Shown here: positions 5,749-6,254 of the stretch, one piece after another
Layout of the letters: each line of letters starts with the position of its first letter
How positions within the stretch are numbered: position 1 is the first letter of the stretch
NCBI GenBank assembly: GCA_019114715.1
Contig: DXEZ01000047.1
Coordinates: 1 to 6,254, forward strand
Origin: Candidatus Sphingobacterium stercoripullorum
GTDB taxonomy: Bacteria > Bacteroidota > Bacteroidia > Sphingobacteriales > Sphingobacteriaceae
DNA: 6,254 bases
Reading direction: 5' to 3'
Translations under genes and position numbers: made by a program
Notes under the pieces: model-generated
The model's input: only the letters and a program-made list of their open reading frames with translations
Database searches by the model: none
Told to the model about the DNA's origin: nothing

Positions 5749-5928
5749 CTAGATTTGCTCAATAGCTATTAAGTGGCTAACCTTTTTTAGCATGCCAACA
5801 ATGGCAGGGTTTGCTTCCACTTCAATACTATGATTAATTTTGCGTAGACCTAAAGCTTTAATAGTACGCTTTTGATCTAGCGGTCTATCTATTATGCTTC
5901 TTATTTGGGTAACCCTTAACTTTGCCAT
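5749..5928 (-). CDS. rpmD: 50S ribosomal protein uL30 (L30)
   Basis: This small large-subunit protein has 59 residues, the same length as E. coli L30. The translation starts MAKLRVTQIRSIID, continues with RTIKALGLRKINHSIEVE and ends HLIAIEQI before TAG. The features typical of the family are the KLRVTQIRS opening strand, the conserved Q-x(2)-T-x-K-A-L-G-L-R-K segment (residues 19-30) and the hydrophobic end. The ATG lies 5 bases after the rpsE stop, in the sequence TAATTGTTATG, with no Shine-Dalgarno motif, so translation is probably coupled to rpsE. It occupies its usual spc-operon place between rpsE and rplO. uL30 is absent from some bacterial lineages, but here it is intact. Confidence 0.96.
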   Translation of the reverse strand: MAKLRVTQIRSIIDRPLDQKRTIKALGLRKINHSIEVEANPAIVGMLKKVSHLIAIEQI

Positions 5929-5933
5929 AACAA

Positions 5934-6254
5934 TTAACCGTTAAATACTTTATTCAAATCAACACCACGTTGTTCTGCAACTGTATACGCATCACGCATA
6001 AGTAACAAAGCATCCATAGTGGCCTTTACTACGTTATGAGGGTTAGGAGAACCTAAAGACTTAGCTAGTACGTCTTTTACTCCAGCACTCTCTAAAACCG
6101 CACGCATTGGTCCACCCGCTAGTACTCCAGTACCATTTACAGCAGGTTTAACTAACACACGAGCTCCAGATGCTTTACCATATTGTTCGTGAGGAACAGT
6201 GTTGTTAATTAATGGAATACGCACTAAGTTTTTCTTAGCGTCTTCAACGCCTTT
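5934..6254 (-). CDS. rpsE: 30S ribosomal protein uS5 (S5), C-terminal part, 5' end outside window
   Basis: uS5 is a small-subunit protein near the decoding centre and mRNA entrance that contributes to translational fidelity. The visible 106 residues run in frame to the window edge, beginning KGVEDAKKNLVRIP and ending DLNKVFNG. They contain typical C-terminal-domain stretches such as GKASGARVLVKPA, GTGVLAGGPMRAVLE and SLGSPNPHNVVKA. Family members are usually about 165-175 residues, so about 60-70 N-terminal residues, including most of the double-stranded-RNA-binding fold and the spectinomycin loop, lie beyond the right edge. An internal GTG at 6222-6224 is a valine codon and not the start, because the frame stays open and S5-like upstream. 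The gene ends with TAA, 5 bases before rpmD. It is cut by the window, with no sign of being broken. Confidence 0.97.
   Translation of the reverse strand, partial: KGVEDAKKNLVRIPLINNTVPHEQYGKASGARVLVKPAVNGTGVLAGGPMRAVLESAGVKDVLAKSLGSPNPHNVVKATMDALLLMRDAYTVAEQRGVDLNKVFNG

Noticed and set aside
6222..6224. GTG as the start of a short S5-like gene
   Set aside because: The reading frame continues upstream to the window edge with S5-like residues, so this is an internal valine of a gene cut by the window.

Overview
The window is a single-direction block of ribosomal protein and core gene-expression genes, all on the minus strand. It reads from the right edge to the left as rpsE (5' end cut off), rpmD, rplO, secY, map, infA, rpmJ, rpsM, rpsK, rpsD, rpoA. 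rplQ is expected next but would start beyond the left edge. This is the end of the bacterial spc operon joined to the alpha operon.

The organism looks like a member of the Bacteroidota, most likely class Flavobacteriia. Four things suggest this: A+T-rich DNA; start codons preceded by A/T-rich sequence and mostly lacking a Shine-Dalgarno motif; a zinc-ligand-free bL36 of the kind I associate with this group; and a Bacteroidota-type promoter (TTG, 19 bases, TATCTTTG) between map and infA. Genus cannot be fixed from the sequence. The order is a mosaic: map-infA-rpmJ lie between secY and rpsM as in Gram-positives (but without adk), while rpsD lies between rpsK and rpoA as in E. coli.

Right part (5208-6254): rpsE, rpmD and rplO encode uS5, uL30 and uL15. 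rpsE and rpmD are 5 bases apart. A 94-base gap before rplO can fold into a hairpin. Middle (3060-5203): secY (translocon channel) and map (methionine aminopeptidase) follow with gaps of 4 and 5 bases. Left part (1-2993): infA (IF1), rpmJ (bL36), rpsM (uS13), rpsK (uS11), rpsD (uS4) and rpoA (RNA polymerase alpha). A probable internal promoter in the map-infA junction can drive this half separately.

The protein-coding content is ordinary and complete, with no mobile element, CRISPR array, RNA gene or foreign island. The parts worth a second look are non-coding: a strong intrinsic terminator-like hairpin with a U-tract between rpsD and rpoA in the middle of the operon, the map-infA promoter, and smaller hairpins ahead of rplO and rpsD. 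Together they suggest that the cluster is split into separately tuned segments. I found no convincing new biological system beyond these regulatory candidates.
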